A stretch of DNA of 48,365 nucleotides from Streptomyces hilarionis (GCF_024539675.1 NZ_JAHHIT010000078.1:1-48365); one strand, 5' to 3'; counted from the first letter of the stretch, positions 8,598-17,313 are shown. Notes: a model not told the origin generated them from the letters alone. Translations and numbers: made by a program.

Positions 8598-8641
8598 GGC
8601 GCGCCTGCGGCGCGCCGGGACGCCCGGCCGCCCCGGCCGGG
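8598..8641. repeat. Twin palindrome downstream of the AICE1 GntR gene
   Basis: Two adjacent hairpins: GGCGCGCC-TGC-GGCGCGCC (8598-8616) and CCCGGCC (8623-8629) with GGCCGGG (8635-8641), preceded by CAAG. A structure of the same layout, also preceded by CAAG, lies in AICE2 at 29851-29892. It could serve as the GntR gene terminator or be a dispersed palindromic repeat. Confidence 0.6.
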
Positions 8642-8753
8642 CATGCGGCGTGACCGCCGGTCCCGGCCGAGCGCCGGACGCCCCACACGACGGCCCGCCC
8701 GAGGAGTCGAGGCGACGAACCGCAGCCGAAGGCCGGCGCCCACGGGGCTGGGG

Positions 8754-8929
8754 GTCGCCAGCCTCCGAGACTTTAGGCAGCCACCATGGGGCGAGCCTCG
8801 AAGAACAGGGGGCCAATCGGGCACAACCGCGGGCAGGTGGACTACCTGCCCGATTCGCCGGGCGAGCGTAAGGCCCCCTGTTCACTCGCCCCATGGCAGC
8901 TCCCGCCCAAAGTCTCTCCGGCCGGCGAC
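8754..8929. other. Large imperfect palindrome, candidate single-strand origin (sti-like)
   Basis: A 176-nt non-coding stretch folds on itself in nested blocks: GTCGCC (8754-8759) with GGCGAC (8924-8929); GAGACTTT (8767-8774) with AAAGTCTC (8909-8916); CCATGGGGCGAG (8784-8795) with CTCGCCCCATGG (8885-8896); AACAGGGGGCC (8804-8814) with GGCCCCCTGTT (8872-8882); GGGCAGGT (8831-8838) with ACCTGCCC (8844-8851). Rolling-circle plasmids need such a structure as second-strand origin; the sti locus of pIJ101 is the streptomycete example. The structure is seen; its role is inferred from being in an element with a rolling-circle-type Rep. A structured RNA is the alternative. Confidence 0.55.
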
Positions 8930-8965
8930 GTGCCCACGCCCACCGCTCACCAGCAGAAATGCCCC

Positions 8966-9271
8966 TCACAGCTCACCGCCGTCACTGTCGACGAGCCCCG
9001 CGAGAAGCTCCGCGAGGCGCACGGCCGCACCGGGCGCGCCCACCAGACGAACCACCCCGTGCCCCACGTCGTCCGTCGAAGCGACAGCGCGTAACTGTGA
9101 CGGCTCGAACTCCGCCGCGAGCAGCGCCAGGTTCACCTGATCGGCAGCCGCACGCGCCACACGCCAGCCCGCCATGTAGTCCACACCACGCACCCAAAGG
9201 CCGTGATCAACCCCTGTCATGCCGGGTCCGTCGTCCGGCCCGTTCTCGCCAACACCGATTGCCTTGCTCAC
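8966..9271 (-). CDS. Conserved-looking small protein of unknown function
   Basis: 101 residues with ordinary protein composition (GLWVRGVDYMAGWRVARAAADQVNLALLAAEFEPSQLRAVAS...GVVRLVGAPGAAVRLAELL), suggesting an alpha/beta fold. No motif or membrane segment identifies it. GTG 9271 is the longest start; ATG at about 9220 (MTGVDHGLW) is an alternative. It lies alone on the minus strand between the palindrome region and a terminator hairpin. I include it because codon usage is good (third-position GC) and the competing frames are low-complexity. Confidence 0.55.
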   Translation of the reverse strand: MSKAIGVGENGPDDGPGMTGVDHGLWVRGVDYMAGWRVARAAADQVNLALLAAEFEPSQLRAVASTDDVGHGVVRLVGAPGAAVRLAELLAGLVDSDGGEL

Positions 9272-9439
9272 TTGGACCCCGATCTAGGTAACGGATCGTC
9301 AACTTCCTTCGACCGGGGCAGAAACGCAGCACGACGGCCCCGGTACCATCAGGCACCGGGAACCGCGTGTTCCCAACCGGGTCACCCTCCGCTTTTCCAG
9401 GGCATAGGGGGTGGCCCGGTCTCGGTATGTGGTTGTGAA

Positions 9440-9489
9440 GCGCGGCCCCTGCTCAGAGGGAATGGGAGAGCCCCGAGAAGGGGCCGCGC
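9440..9489. terminator. Hairpin in the gap before the ATP-binding protein gene
   Basis: GCGCGGCCCCT (9440-9450) pairs perfectly with AGGGGCCGCGC (9479-9489). It lies in the 306-nt gene-free gap (9272-9577), downstream of the leftward gene ending at 9578, and would end that transcript. Nothing else recognisable lies in the gap. Confidence 0.6.
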
Positions 9490-9577
9490 CTCTTGGCTGG
9501 AGTGGTCACCTCCAGCCGGAGCCGGGCCGTCGTCCGCTCCCGATCGCGTGGGAGTGGCAGGGGTGACGGCCCGGAGA

Positions 9578-10141
9578 TCAGCCGGACTTTCGCTCGGCGG
9601 TAGCGCCATCACGGTCGAATCGGCACCAGACGGTCTTGCCGCCCAGGTCGCCGGGACGCCACCACACCGACGAGGCCAGGCGCTGGACGATGAACAGGCC
9701 ACGGCCGTTGTCCGGCAGAACCGCTTCCGACAGCTCACCGGCCAGACCGGGCGAGAACGCCTCTCCAAGCGGCAGGAGCGGGGGCGAGGAGTCCTCATCT
9801 GCAACGCCGATGAACACCCACTTGGGCCAGACCTTGAACGTCATGTCGATACGCCGGGCACCGCCGGGACGAGCGAGACCGCGTTCCGGCACCACGTGGT
9901 TCACCACGTTGCCGACCAGCTCGGACACGACCAGCCGGGCGTCATCCACGAACTCAGCCGCGCCCGCGTCCGTCAGGAACACGGCCGTCATGTCACGGGC
10001 GACCCGTGCCGTGTTCGGTGACTCGGCGAACAGCGAGGCCGTCAGGAAGTACCCACCGTCCGACGGATTCGACGCCGCGAACCAGTGGTCGAACGCGTCC
10101 ACCTCGCGCGCAAGGCGTGCAGCTCTTCTTGCCTCCATCAC
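9578..10141 (-). CDS. ATP-binding protein, RsbW-like HATPase_c_2 fold
   Basis: 187 residues with the GHKL/HATPase motifs of the small RsbW-like kinases of streptomycetes: N-box VVSELVGNVVNHV, G1-like FIGVADED, and GRGLFIVQRLA. These stand-alone domains act as anti-sigma or signalling kinases, though most are uncharacterised. Two ATG codons open the frame (MMEAR). The gene is transcribed away from the XRE-like regulator at 10349, across a palindrome-rich promoter region. A similar gene, 26385-26822, is present in the second element, so it appears to be an AICE accessory. Confidence 0.82.
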   Translation of the reverse strand: MMEARRAARLAREVDAFDHWFAASNPSDGGYFLTASLFAESPNTARVARDMTAVFLTDAGAAEFVDDARLVVSELVGNVVNHVVPERGLARPGGARRIDMTFKVWPKWVFIGVADEDSSPPLLPLGEAFSPGLAGELSEAVLPDNGRGLFIVQRLASSVWWRPGDLGGKTVWCRFDRDGATAERKSG

Positions 10142-10238
10142 GTCCCTCTCCGGGCCCTGTGCGACCCCTCATGACACCGCTTGCACACGCAAGCCAGTAC
10201 ACGGGCAGACAGGCGGGACCGGCAGCGTTCACCAGGGG

Positions 10239-10290
10239 GTTCACGTGAACATGGGCACGGTGCAAGGGGGTTCACCAATGAACCCCCTTG
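10239..10290. promoter_or_regulatory. Palindromic operators between divergent genes
   Basis: GTTCACGTGAAC (10239-10250) is a perfect 12-bp palindrome. A second site shares its GTTCA...TGAAC halves inside a longer inverted repeat: CAAGGGGGTTCA (10263-10274), loop CCAA, TGAACCCCCTTG (10279-10290). Both sit between the leftward ATP-binding gene and the rightward XRE/TPR-like gene, so the latter is a plausible self-regulator. The longer repeat could also be a terminator. Confidence 0.6.
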
Positions 10291-10348
10291 GGTGAAACTC
10301 CTGTGACAGGATGAACACTCGCCGTCATTCTCGGGTTGGCAGGGGAGC

Positions 10349-11722
10349 ATGAACCGGGAGCCGAACGCGCACTTAATCGCAGCCATGACCGAGGCTCAGG
10401 TCTCGAACAAGGGCCTTGCCAAGCGCATGCAGGATGCCGCCGCCCAACGCGGCATCAATCTCGGTACAACCCACATCGCAGTCCAGAGATGGCGCGACGG
10501 CTCCGGCATCAAGCCCGAGACGGCAGCGATCATGGCCGACGTTCTCTCAGCCAAGCTCGGACGCCGCATCTCCCCCGGCGATCTCGGTTTCTTCGACCAC
10601 ACCAAGGCAAGCGCACCGGAACCGACCAGCTACCCGAGCACGCTCCCAGAAGCCCTTGACGTGCTCGACGGACTCGCCCAGGAGCGCGCCGACGCAACTA
10701 CGACAGACCATCTGATCGTCTCGGACGCCGACCTCAGCTCAGCGGTCCTGTCATGGATGATCGCCCGTCCCGACGACATCGAGACCGATCGGCCGGCACA
10801 ACAGCGCGTCGGCATGCGCGACGTGCGCGCGATCAGAGACGCCGCCGCCACCTTCATGCAGCTGGACTTCAAATACGGCGGAGGCCACGGCCACCGGGCA
10901 TTGCGCCACTACTTCCGCTACGAGGTCCTGCCCCTGCTGAACGTGAGCTACAGCACGAAGGTGGGAACGGCCCTGTTCGGTGCCGCTGCCGAGGTCTCCC
11001 AGCTACTGGCATGGACTGCGTACGACACCGGCAACCACCGACTCGCCCACCGCTACCTCACGTCCACCCTGCGCCTGTCCCAAGTCATCGACGACCGCAT
11101 GTTCGGAGCCCGCATCCTCGGCAACCTCAGCCACCAGGCGAACTATCTCGGCAACCACGCCCAAGCCATCCAGCTTGCCCGCGCCGCAGTCGAGGGTGCC
11201 AAGGGACGAGCCACCCCACGCGCCATGGCGAACTACGCAGCCATGGAAGCCCGCGCCCTGTCCAATGCAGGCGACCGCATCGCAGCCACCCGCGCAATGA
11301 ACGAGGCCGCACGACACTTCGAGCGCGCCGACTCCGCCGAGGACCCAGCCTGGCTCGCCTACTTCGACGAAGCCGAACTCATGGGCGAACTGTGCCACTG
11401 CTTCCGCGACCTCAAGATGCGACGTGAAGCCGCCGAGCAGGCCCAACGAGCCGTGGACAGCACCGACCCGAAGTACGCCCGAACCCTCGGCTTCTGCCGC
11501 ATGGTGCTGGCCCAGAGCCAGCTACTGAACGGTGAGGTGGAAGCCGCCCTCACTACCGCGAGCCTCGCAGTCGAGGGCGGCGACTCCCTTCAGTCCTCAC
11601 GCTTCCAGCGCTACGTCACCGACTTCCAGCGCGAGATCGGCATACACGCGACGAGCCCGGCCGTGGCCGCCTTCAACGAGAGGGTGAGCGACGCGTTCGC
11701 CCGCCTGGACGAGGACGACTGA
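10349..11722 (+). CDS. Helix-turn-helix regulator with TPR-like C-terminal domain
   Basis: 457 residues. The N-terminal 80 resemble an XRE/HTH domain (NKGLAKRMQDAAAQRGINLGTTHIAVQRWRDGSG), followed by long helical repeats (about residues 200-420) of TPR character such as AHRYLTSTLRLSQVIDDRMFGARILGNLSHQANYLG. This plan is shared with streptomycete developmental regulators of the NsdA/NsdB type, but I cannot assign it to either. GGGGAG lies just upstream of the ATG. Two GTTCA-TGAAC palindromes upstream suggest autoregulation. It converges with the kinase-like gene, leaving 3 nt between stops. It may connect element behaviour to development; that is inference. Confidence 0.75.
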   Translation: MNREPNAHLIAAMTEAQVSNKGLAKRMQDAAAQRGINLGTTHIAVQRWRDGSGIKPETAAIMADVLSAKLGRRISPGDLGFFDHTKASAPEPTSYPSTLPEALDVLDGLAQERADATTTDHLIVSDADLSSAVLSWMIARPDDIETDRPAQQRVGMRDVRAIRDAAATFMQLDFKYGGGHGHRALRHYFRYEVLPLLNVSYSTKVGTALFGAAAEVSQLLAWTAYDTGNHRLAHRYLTSTLRLSQVIDDRMFGARILGNLSHQANYLGNHAQAIQLARAAVEGAKGRATPRAMANYAAMEARALSNAGDRIAATRAMNEAARHFERADSAEDPAWLAYFDEAELMGELCHCFRDLKMRREAAEQAQRAVDSTDPKYARTLGFCRMVLAQSQLLNGEVEAALTTASLAVEGGDSLQSSRFQRYVTDFQREIGIHATSPAVAAFNERVSDAFARLDEDD

Positions 11723-11725
11723 CAG

Positions 11726-12640
11726 CTACCAGGGCCGCCAGTCCCGAGGCCCCTGATCATCCCGGAGGCCGGCGATGCGCCGCCGGTACTCAGCCGCAGT
11801 CTCCTCGTTCTCCCGCACGTTCTGCATGAGCCATGTCGTCATGCCGAACTCTTGCAGCCCACGCAGGGTCTCGTACCCGTGCCAGTCGTACAGGTCCCGC
11901 CCGTACGCGGCGACGAAGTCGCCGTACTGCGCATCGGTCTGCCAGCCGAGGCTGTGATGCTCCACCGCGGTCACCATGAGATCCCACTCAGGATGGTCGA
12001 AGCAGAACGCCTCGAAGTCGATCAGGACCACCCGTCCCTGGTCATCCACCATGAGATTCTGCACGTGCGCATCCCCGTGTACCGGCCCCTTAGGCGACTC
12101 GTACTGCAGCTCCGCGTACTTGTCCCGCAGCTCCCGCCACCGCTTCCGCAGGAAGGCCCGGTCATCCTCCGGGATCGCAGCCCTGTCTATCCGCAGTTCC
12201 TGCTTCCCGAAGGGATCGAACGACGGCAGGTCGAGGCCGACGGGAACTGTCAGGGAGTGCAGATCCCGCAGGACGGCGCCCAGCTCCCCGTACGTCGCCT
12301 TGCGGTCCCCCTCAACGATCAGATGCCAGAACGTCACAGGATGCCCGTCAATCAGGAGCGGCTGTTTCACCTCCTCAACGACGCGAGCAGCCAAGAACCC
12401 CTCCGCCGCCAGCCACCGGGCCACAGCCACCTCTTTGCGAGCCGTGGACACCCATTCCTTGCCCCGCGCGATACGCACGACCACTGGCGCTGACGCCAGC
12501 CGGAACAGCGCGTTCTCCCCGAAGCGGATTAGCTCCGCGCCCCTGTCGTCGAGCCCCGCCCTCTGGCACGCGGCACGTAACACCCGCGCAGCCCCAGCCG
12601 ACGTGAACCCCTCATCCGTGCGAGCAGCGTCAAGCGCCAT
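11726..12640 (-). CDS. Aminoglycoside phosphotransferase-fold kinase
   Basis: 304 residues with the APH/ChoK kinase signature: catalytic loop VHGDAHVQNLMV and metal-binding LIDFEAFCFDHPEWDL. The N-lobe (GENALFRLASAPVVVRIARG) matches the nucleotide-binding sheet. Family members phosphorylate aminoglycosides, homoserine, choline or unknown small molecules; streptomycete genomes hold many, most not resistance enzymes. It lies in the AICE1 cargo zone, upstream of an A+T-richer block, and is convergent with the HTH-TPR gene. Kinase fold is confident, substrate unknown. Confidence 0.85.
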   Translation of the reverse strand: MALDAARTDEGFTSAGAARVLRAACQRAGLDDRGAELIRFGENALFRLASAPVVVRIARGKEWVSTARKEVAVARWLAAEGFLAARVVEEVKQPLLIDGHPVTFWHLIVEGDRKATYGELGAVLRDLHSLTVPVGLDLPSFDPFGKQELRIDRAAIPEDDRAFLRKRWRELRDKYAELQYESPKGPVHGDAHVQNLMVDDQGRVVLIDFEAFCFDHPEWDLMVTAVEHHSLGWQTDAQYGDFVAAYGRDLYDWHGYETLRGLQEFGMTTWLMQNVRENEETAAEYRRRIAGLRDDQGPRDWRPW

Positions 12641-12821
12641 GCCCGTACCAGCTCCCCTAGTCGCGCGCGATCAACCAGCGCACGCCCGCAGGTGACCAAC
12701 CCGGCGCACGCCAGACACGACAATGACCGTACCCACGGAGGCTTCGCCAACGCGAGCTACTAGCCTCCGCTTCAGTGCGTTGATCGCAACTTCCAGAAAA
12801 GGAAATCCCGGTCAGGTCAAG

Positions 12822-14486
12822 CTACTCTGTGTCAATATCGGCTACCCCTACCAACTCGATCGAATAGCGATCACTGTAAGAAGCTATAAATTTCTGCTCC
12901 CTTCGCGCAAGCTCATCGGCACGCAAATCGATGAATCCGGAATCATCGCCACGCCTCAGACAATCATAGGCTTCCTGGGGGATTCCGTGACTGGCCAGGG
13001 CTTCCCGCAAGTGCTCATCCGGGATTTCAAGCAACGCTCGCTTTACAGAGACTCCGGGACCTGTTCGCATTACGATTCTGTTTGCCGGACTCGAAACGCT
13101 CTCAAGGCCCCGTTGATTGCTGACATGTCGATAGGCAGCCGTGTCAGCCTGAGCTAGGAGTTCCACAGCGTCCAGCGAGTTCCCACCCGGGCTCCACCTC
13201 TGCGGAAATGCATGCAGTTCCCAGATCAGAAAAGACCGGATACGTGCGCTTCGAAGATCGAAACGGTCAGGGAAAGGGCGAGCCCGCTGCTCTGCTAGAT
13301 CAAGTACGCCCTGACCGATGGCGAACTTTTTCATTTCACGAAGAGCTTGCTTAATCTGGGTAGTGTTGGCACCCGCGAAGAATCCAGACCATGACGTAAC
13401 CCAAAACCAGCGGGTGAGGTCATTGATCTGCTCCTCGCTCGGATCAGGTCGCAGATCAAAGAATGCCGTCAACAACATCAATTGGGCATTGTACGGCACG
13501 AGGCGAGCAAGTGGCACGCGGACACATCGTTGAAGGAATTCAACAGCACGCCCAAGGGCTTTATCTGTCTTCTCCACCGCTTCGAGTAGGTCGCCCTCCA
13601 CTCGTCGCGCCAAGGCGTCCCATCGGGCATCTTGGACGTCTTCTTCGCCAGTAACCGCGAGAATCGCTCGAAAGATTGTTGTTGACGAGACATCGCCAAA
13701 TCCTGTACTTGCAATCCTTTCGCGAATTGCCTCAATTCGATCAGCCAGGCTATCGGGCCCGGTGGTTTCATACGTCAGGGCGCTGACCATTTGATCGGGG
13801 GTCATGGCCTGACCACTACTATTTACGCGCGAGAAGACTTCCACCGCTTGCTTCAGCGAGCCACCAACGAGCTTAACGACGGCCATTTTATAAGACTTTA
13901 CACGCTGCGCAACCAATTCCGCTTCACTAACAAGATTGTCATAGTTTCCAGACGGTTCAACCCGAGATCCCAAGTCTCGCGCAAACGCAAGGAAATCCAT
14001 AGTCCTTAGGATGGAGCGCATCGGCAAGTAATCTGCCGGCGGACTCTCGGCAGACTTCCAGTGGCGATACCTATTAGCCCGATCATCGCTTTCTCGCAAA
14101 GCTCTATACACCCACCACATCCAGTCATGCTGGTTGGCGGACCGCCGAGCATCTGCGGGACGCCGAAGGGTGCCAAAGAGAGTGGAAAGCCGCTGGTGAC
14201 CATCGAGCAAATATGAAACGGTTGTGTTGGGCTTAGGAGACGGAACCCTCAAGCCGCCGATTTCATCAAGGCTTGCCAAGCGCTCGGTGGTCTCCCAAAC
14301 AAGGAGGCTACCAATGGGATAACCTCGCTCGATACTGTCGAAGAGGTCCAACATTTGCTCGGGCCGCCACACGAACGAACGCTGAAATTTGGGAACACGT
14401 AGCTTTCCCGAAGCAATGTCACTTAGAACCGTTTCAAGGAGTTGGATTTCAGGCTGAACCGTGATCTCATCATTCTCGTTGCCCAT
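12822..14486 (-). CDS. DUF262-domain protein (ParB-fold, defence-associated)
   Basis: 554 residues. DUF262 hallmarks are clear: VPKFQRSFVW...LFDSIERGYPIGSLLVW near the start, YLLDGHQRLSTLFG (family DGQQR motif with His for the first Gln) near residue 95, and FSRVNSSGQAMTPDQMVSALTYE. DUF262 has a ParB/sulfiredoxin-like fold and binds or hydrolyses nucleotides; it forms the N-terminal part of GmrSD-type modification-dependent nucleases. I do not see a clear HNH/DUF1524 nuclease motif in the C-terminal half, so any nuclease activity may come from the partners. It is the last gene of a three-gene operon, 9 nt after the TOPRIM-like gene, with GGAG upstream. A+T-richer than its neighbours. Confidence 0.85.
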   Translation of the reverse strand: MGNENDEITVQPEIQLLETVLSDIASGKLRVPKFQRSFVWRPEQMLDLFDSIERGYPIGSLLVWETTERLASLDEIGGLRVPSPKPNTTVSYLLDGHQRLSTLFGTLRRPADARRSANQHDWMWWVYRALRESDDRANRYRHWKSAESPPADYLPMRSILRTMDFLAFARDLGSRVEPSGNYDNLVSEAELVAQRVKSYKMAVVKLVGGSLKQAVEVFSRVNSSGQAMTPDQMVSALTYETTGPDSLADRIEAIRERIASTGFGDVSSTTIFRAILAVTGEEDVQDARWDALARRVEGDLLEAVEKTDKALGRAVEFLQRCVRVPLARLVPYNAQLMLLTAFFDLRPDPSEEQINDLTRWFWVTSWSGFFAGANTTQIKQALREMKKFAIGQGVLDLAEQRARPFPDRFDLRSARIRSFLIWELHAFPQRWSPGGNSLDAVELLAQADTAAYRHVSNQRGLESVSSPANRIVMRTGPGVSVKRALLEIPDEHLREALASHGIPQEAYDCLRRGDDSGFIDLRADELARREQKFIASYSDRYSIELVGVADIDTE

Positions 14487-14495
14487 GATGCTCTC

Positions 14496-15458
14496 CTAGA
14501 CGATTTCTCTTACCATCTTGAGCAAACTATGAAGTTCGCTTGAAACGGATGCTCCAATTCCCGAAACGTGCTCCTGGCTGACTTTCCCAGTCTGCGTCTG
14601 CTTATCCAACTCCATATTCAACTGGGCACCGAACCCATGGGTTAGCTTCCTAATTACGTCACTCGGCACATTTTTGTAGAGGTCAACCTGCTGGTGAGGA
14701 ACTACCGGCCGGCCCGCCTCGTCGACCTTGAACCCCTTCTTCATGTCGAAGTAGGCACGTTGCTCAGGTGACAACTTCTTGAGACTATCAATGAGCTTCG
14801 ATTTTTCGCGAAATGGTTTGATTGCCTGAAGCACGTGATTGGGAACGTAATTTTCAGTCTCGCGATACTCAAGGACATGACTCTTCACGCCTCGTCGATT
14901 GAGACGCTTAGCGATCGCGTGACACTTAGTTTCTTCGGTCGCTGTCAGGCGATCGCTGTCAAGCATGATGGCCACACGAAGTATCTGGCTAAACTTTTCT
15001 ACTTCTTCCCGCGCGCAAGCCTCTGCTCTATCCTTTCCACCGCCATGGCGCACTTGAAGCCAATCTGAATCGATCGCTTCGATGATCTCGGGATAATTAA
15101 ATGCTCGCGCGACGGCTCGAATAAAGTAGCCGTCTGAGACGAAGTCCTCAACCACCAGAATCGCCGGTCGGCTTAGGTCTTCTACTTGTTCATCCAGAAT
15201 TTCAGGCTCCAAATCGACAGGACCGGAAGCGCTATTTCTTGCCTGCCAAATCTGACTTACCGCACTCTCTTCAGCAAGCTTGATATATGCCTGAGCCATT
15301 GATGGGAAGTGAGTGTGGAAAAATGTAGAGACGTCGGCAAGCGCTCGTGGGTCCGACGCCCACTGATGCCGCCCTTTTGCAAATTGGCGGATAAGTGCGA
15401 GAAGCGTGTCAGGAGCCTCACATGAAGCAAAAATTGAGCCGCCGATCTTAACTCGCAT
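14496..15458 (-). CDS. TOPRIM/DUF4435-like putative nuclease subunit
   Basis: 320 residues starting at ATG 15458, which overlaps the end of the ATPase gene by 11 nt; GGACGG precedes it. The central region reads AILVVEDFVSDGYFIRAVA (E104, D109), then VAIMLDSDRL (D167, D169), then EYRETENYVPNHVL. An acidic residue after a first strand, a DxD after a later strand and an E-x-E-N-Y phrase are the pattern of TOPRIM-like proteins and of the DUF4435 subunit in PARIS systems (AriB). The match is by motif only. With an OLD/DUF3696-like ATPase encoded just before it, a nuclease or toxic effector held by the ATPase is the natural reading. Codon usage is unlike the backbone. Confidence 0.6.
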   Translation of the reverse strand: MRVKIGGSIFASCEAPDTLLALIRQFAKGRHQWASDPRALADVSTFFHTHFPSMAQAYIKLAEESAVSQIWQARNSASGPVDLEPEILDEQVEDLSRPAILVVEDFVSDGYFIRAVARAFNYPEIIEAIDSDWLQVRHGGGKDRAEACAREEVEKFSQILRVAIMLDSDRLTATEETKCHAIAKRLNRRGVKSHVLEYRETENYVPNHVLQAIKPFREKSKLIDSLKKLSPEQRAYFDMKKGFKVDEAGRPVVPHQQVDLYKNVPSDVIRKLTHGFGAQLNMELDKQTQTGKVSQEHVSGIGASVSSELHSLLKMVREIV

Positions 15459-16728
15459 TTGAATCCGTCCGGTCAATCTGAGCAGAAACAAGTGCGCGCG
15501 TTTCTTCAAGATCCTCGGAAAAGATCCCGCGGGGCCAGTAGTCCAGGTTCCCAAGGGGATCGATTTCGATCAGCCGAGCTGTTGCAGAGCCACCAAGGTC
15601 TTCCACGAAATAGATGGCGACGTTTTCAGGGGACAGGCCTTCGGCGATTCTACGTCGGAGCCGTAGCAGCAAAGTCTCGCTGTGCGTTTCGATAAGAAAC
15701 CTTACGCCCGATGTACGGGCTGCAGCCAAGTAAAGATCTGCCAGCAAAGCGTGGGCGGAAGGGTGAAGGTGGAGTTCCGGCTCCTCAATGATCTCCAGAG
15801 TGTCGCGATTGGGTGGTTGAAGGACATCCATGGCTCGCTGTACGAAAATGGGCAGAGCCTGCGCCACTCCGGTGCCCACATCACTGACATTCACCGCGAT
15901 GGTTTTATCAACTCTAGAACGGAACAGAATGGAATACATTTCACCACTCTCGGTCACCTCCACGGTCCAACCAGGTAGATTTTCACTCAGGAAATCATTC
16001 ACCTGAGAAATCAGTTCACCTTGGCCGCGCGCCATGTCGTTAGCCAGCATTCCTGCAGCTGATTCCCCATGAGGTCCGACTTCTTGCGGCATTCGAGACG
16101 GCAGTTTGTGCAACCGTGCGGGACGCTCTCGAAAGGGACCCAAGTAGCGAACTCTGCTGAACTCAGACCTAGCTCGCGCTGCGACACTGATAACGGCTTC
16201 AGCTAGTTCGGACTTTTCAGCAATACCTACCGGAAGCAGCCCCTCGAATCTGATTGCCGTAGCAGCGATGCTACTGGCACCCGAGGTCACCTTGTAAACC
16301 CTTTCATCGGGCCGAGGATCACTCGTCGGAATCCATTCAAGGAAAATCTCGTGATCTGGTGTCGTAAGCTTTAGGGAACTTACCACTTGAAGCTTCCATT
16401 CATCGATGTTCTGAATCGAAGCTTCAAGATGCAAACTAGGGGAGCCGTCCCTCGTGAATTCGAGACCGATCTTAATGTTCCCGTGAGGACGCATTCCGTG
16501 GATCAAGTCGATGAAAGATGGGGCCGCAATTTCATTTTCCAGCTGATCCAAGTCAAGCGGCAGCGGTGAATCCGTCATGATTCCTTTGGAAAGCACAAGA
16601 GGTGACCTCGCCAGCGCACTCTTTCCAGAGTTATTCCTACCCAGAATCACAGTGATGGGTCGCAGCTCTAGGGCTTGCCTGGCAGCGAAGCAGCGGTAGT
16701 TTTCGATCGAGACACTGGCCAAGGTCAT
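15448..16728 (-). CDS. AAA/ABC-type ATPase, DUF3696/OLD-like
   Basis: 426 residues. Walker A GRNNSGKSAL (about 30-39) follows the SMC-like start SIENYRCF; a signature-like VSDVGTGVAQALPI precedes Walker B LEIIEEPELHLHP, and the H-loop is ETHSETLLLRLRRR. The C-terminal AIYFVEDLG...IDPLGNLDYWPRGIF matches DUF3696. OLD/AAA15-like ATPases sense phage products and regulate a nuclease partner in several systems (PARIS, Gabija, retron-associated). It is the first gene of the cargo operon, and the next gene overlaps it, consistent with subunits made in fixed ratio. Confidence 0.87.
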   Translation of the reverse strand: MTLASVSIENYRCFAARQALELRPITVILGRNNSGKSALARSPLVLSKGIMTDSPLPLDLDQLENEIAAPSFIDLIHGMRPHGNIKIGLEFTRDGSPSLHLEASIQNIDEWKLQVVSSLKLTTPDHEIFLEWIPTSDPRPDERVYKVTSGASSIAATAIRFEGLLPVGIAEKSELAEAVISVAARARSEFSRVRYLGPFRERPARLHKLPSRMPQEVGPHGESAAGMLANDMARGQGELISQVNDFLSENLPGWTVEVTESGEMYSILFRSRVDKTIAVNVSDVGTGVAQALPIFVQRAMDVLQPPNRDTLEIIEEPELHLHPSAHALLADLYLAAARTSGVRFLIETHSETLLLRLRRRIAEGLSPENVAIYFVEDLGGSATARLIEIDPLGNLDYWPRGIFSEDLEETRALVSAQIDRTDSNAS

Positions 16729-17313
16729 AGTTCATGCTATACGGCGGACCGCACTTGGGGCAGTGGTCACGGGGTGTCCCGACCCGCTAAAGAGCCGCGC
16801 CACGCCCAGCTTGAGTGCATGCCAGCATGTGATAGCCCAGGGGAGTCGCTCCCCTCACTGACCCTCTTCGAGCTGGCCACCGATCGGGTGACGGTGATGT
16901 AGCAGAAAGAGCAGTCCCCGAGCTCTTGACCGAGATGTCTGACATCTCAACCCCGCGGCTCGGAAGCTCGCGTTGGTCATCTATCTGGGCGCACTCGACC
17001 AGCCCCGGGCGCCCGTGCAGTGGGCCACGACATCAGATGTTGCGGCAGATTCGCGGTAACCCCAGAGTGATGCCGCCTCTCAGCGCACGCCTGCGCGCCA
17101 CATTCAACCTGCGCCAGACACAACCATGACCGCCCTCAGACACGATGAGGGCGGTTTGAGCTGGCGCTGCCAAGTCAGCACCAGCTCAGCACATGGACCA
17201 TGATCAGCAGCAATCAAGGCAAACGAACAGCAAGAGCAAACCAGACCTACAGATACCCTCATCTGCTAGTTTGCCAATGTCAGGCACTGACTGCTAAGCA
17301 GCCAGCCCGAAGT
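16729..17313. other. Gene-free right end of AICE1
   Basis: About 585 nt with no convincing gene. It contains small hairpins: AGGGGAG (16839-16845) with CTCCCCT (16849-16855), and GAGATGT (16932-16938) with ACATCTC (16942-16948). A strong hairpin lies at 17129-17155. Near the right end are arm-type repeats AGTCAGCAC (17173-17181) and GCTCAGCAC (17184-17192), spaced 11 bp like those at the left end. The left part should also hold the promoter of the defence operon. Confidence 0.6.
17129..17155. terminator. Perfect hairpin near the AICE1 right end
   Basis: ACCGCCCTCA (17129-17138) pairs with TGAGGGCGGT (17146-17155) around a 7-nt loop, and a TT follows. It would insulate element transcripts from the phosphoribosyltransferase fragment, in either direction. 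Confidence 0.65.

Noticed and set aside
11726..12640. Aminoglycoside resistance gene
   Set aside because: Has the APH kinase motifs, but this superfamily in Streptomyces mostly has other or unknown substrates; resistance cannot be claimed from sequence.
12723..13157. 144-codon plus-strand frame at the end of the DUF262 gene
   Set aside because: Antisense to conserved DUF262 coding sequence; no start signal.
16926..17129. 67-codon plus-strand frame in the right end of AICE1
   Set aside because: No ribosome-binding site, unusual composition, and no partner or motif; treated as non-coding.
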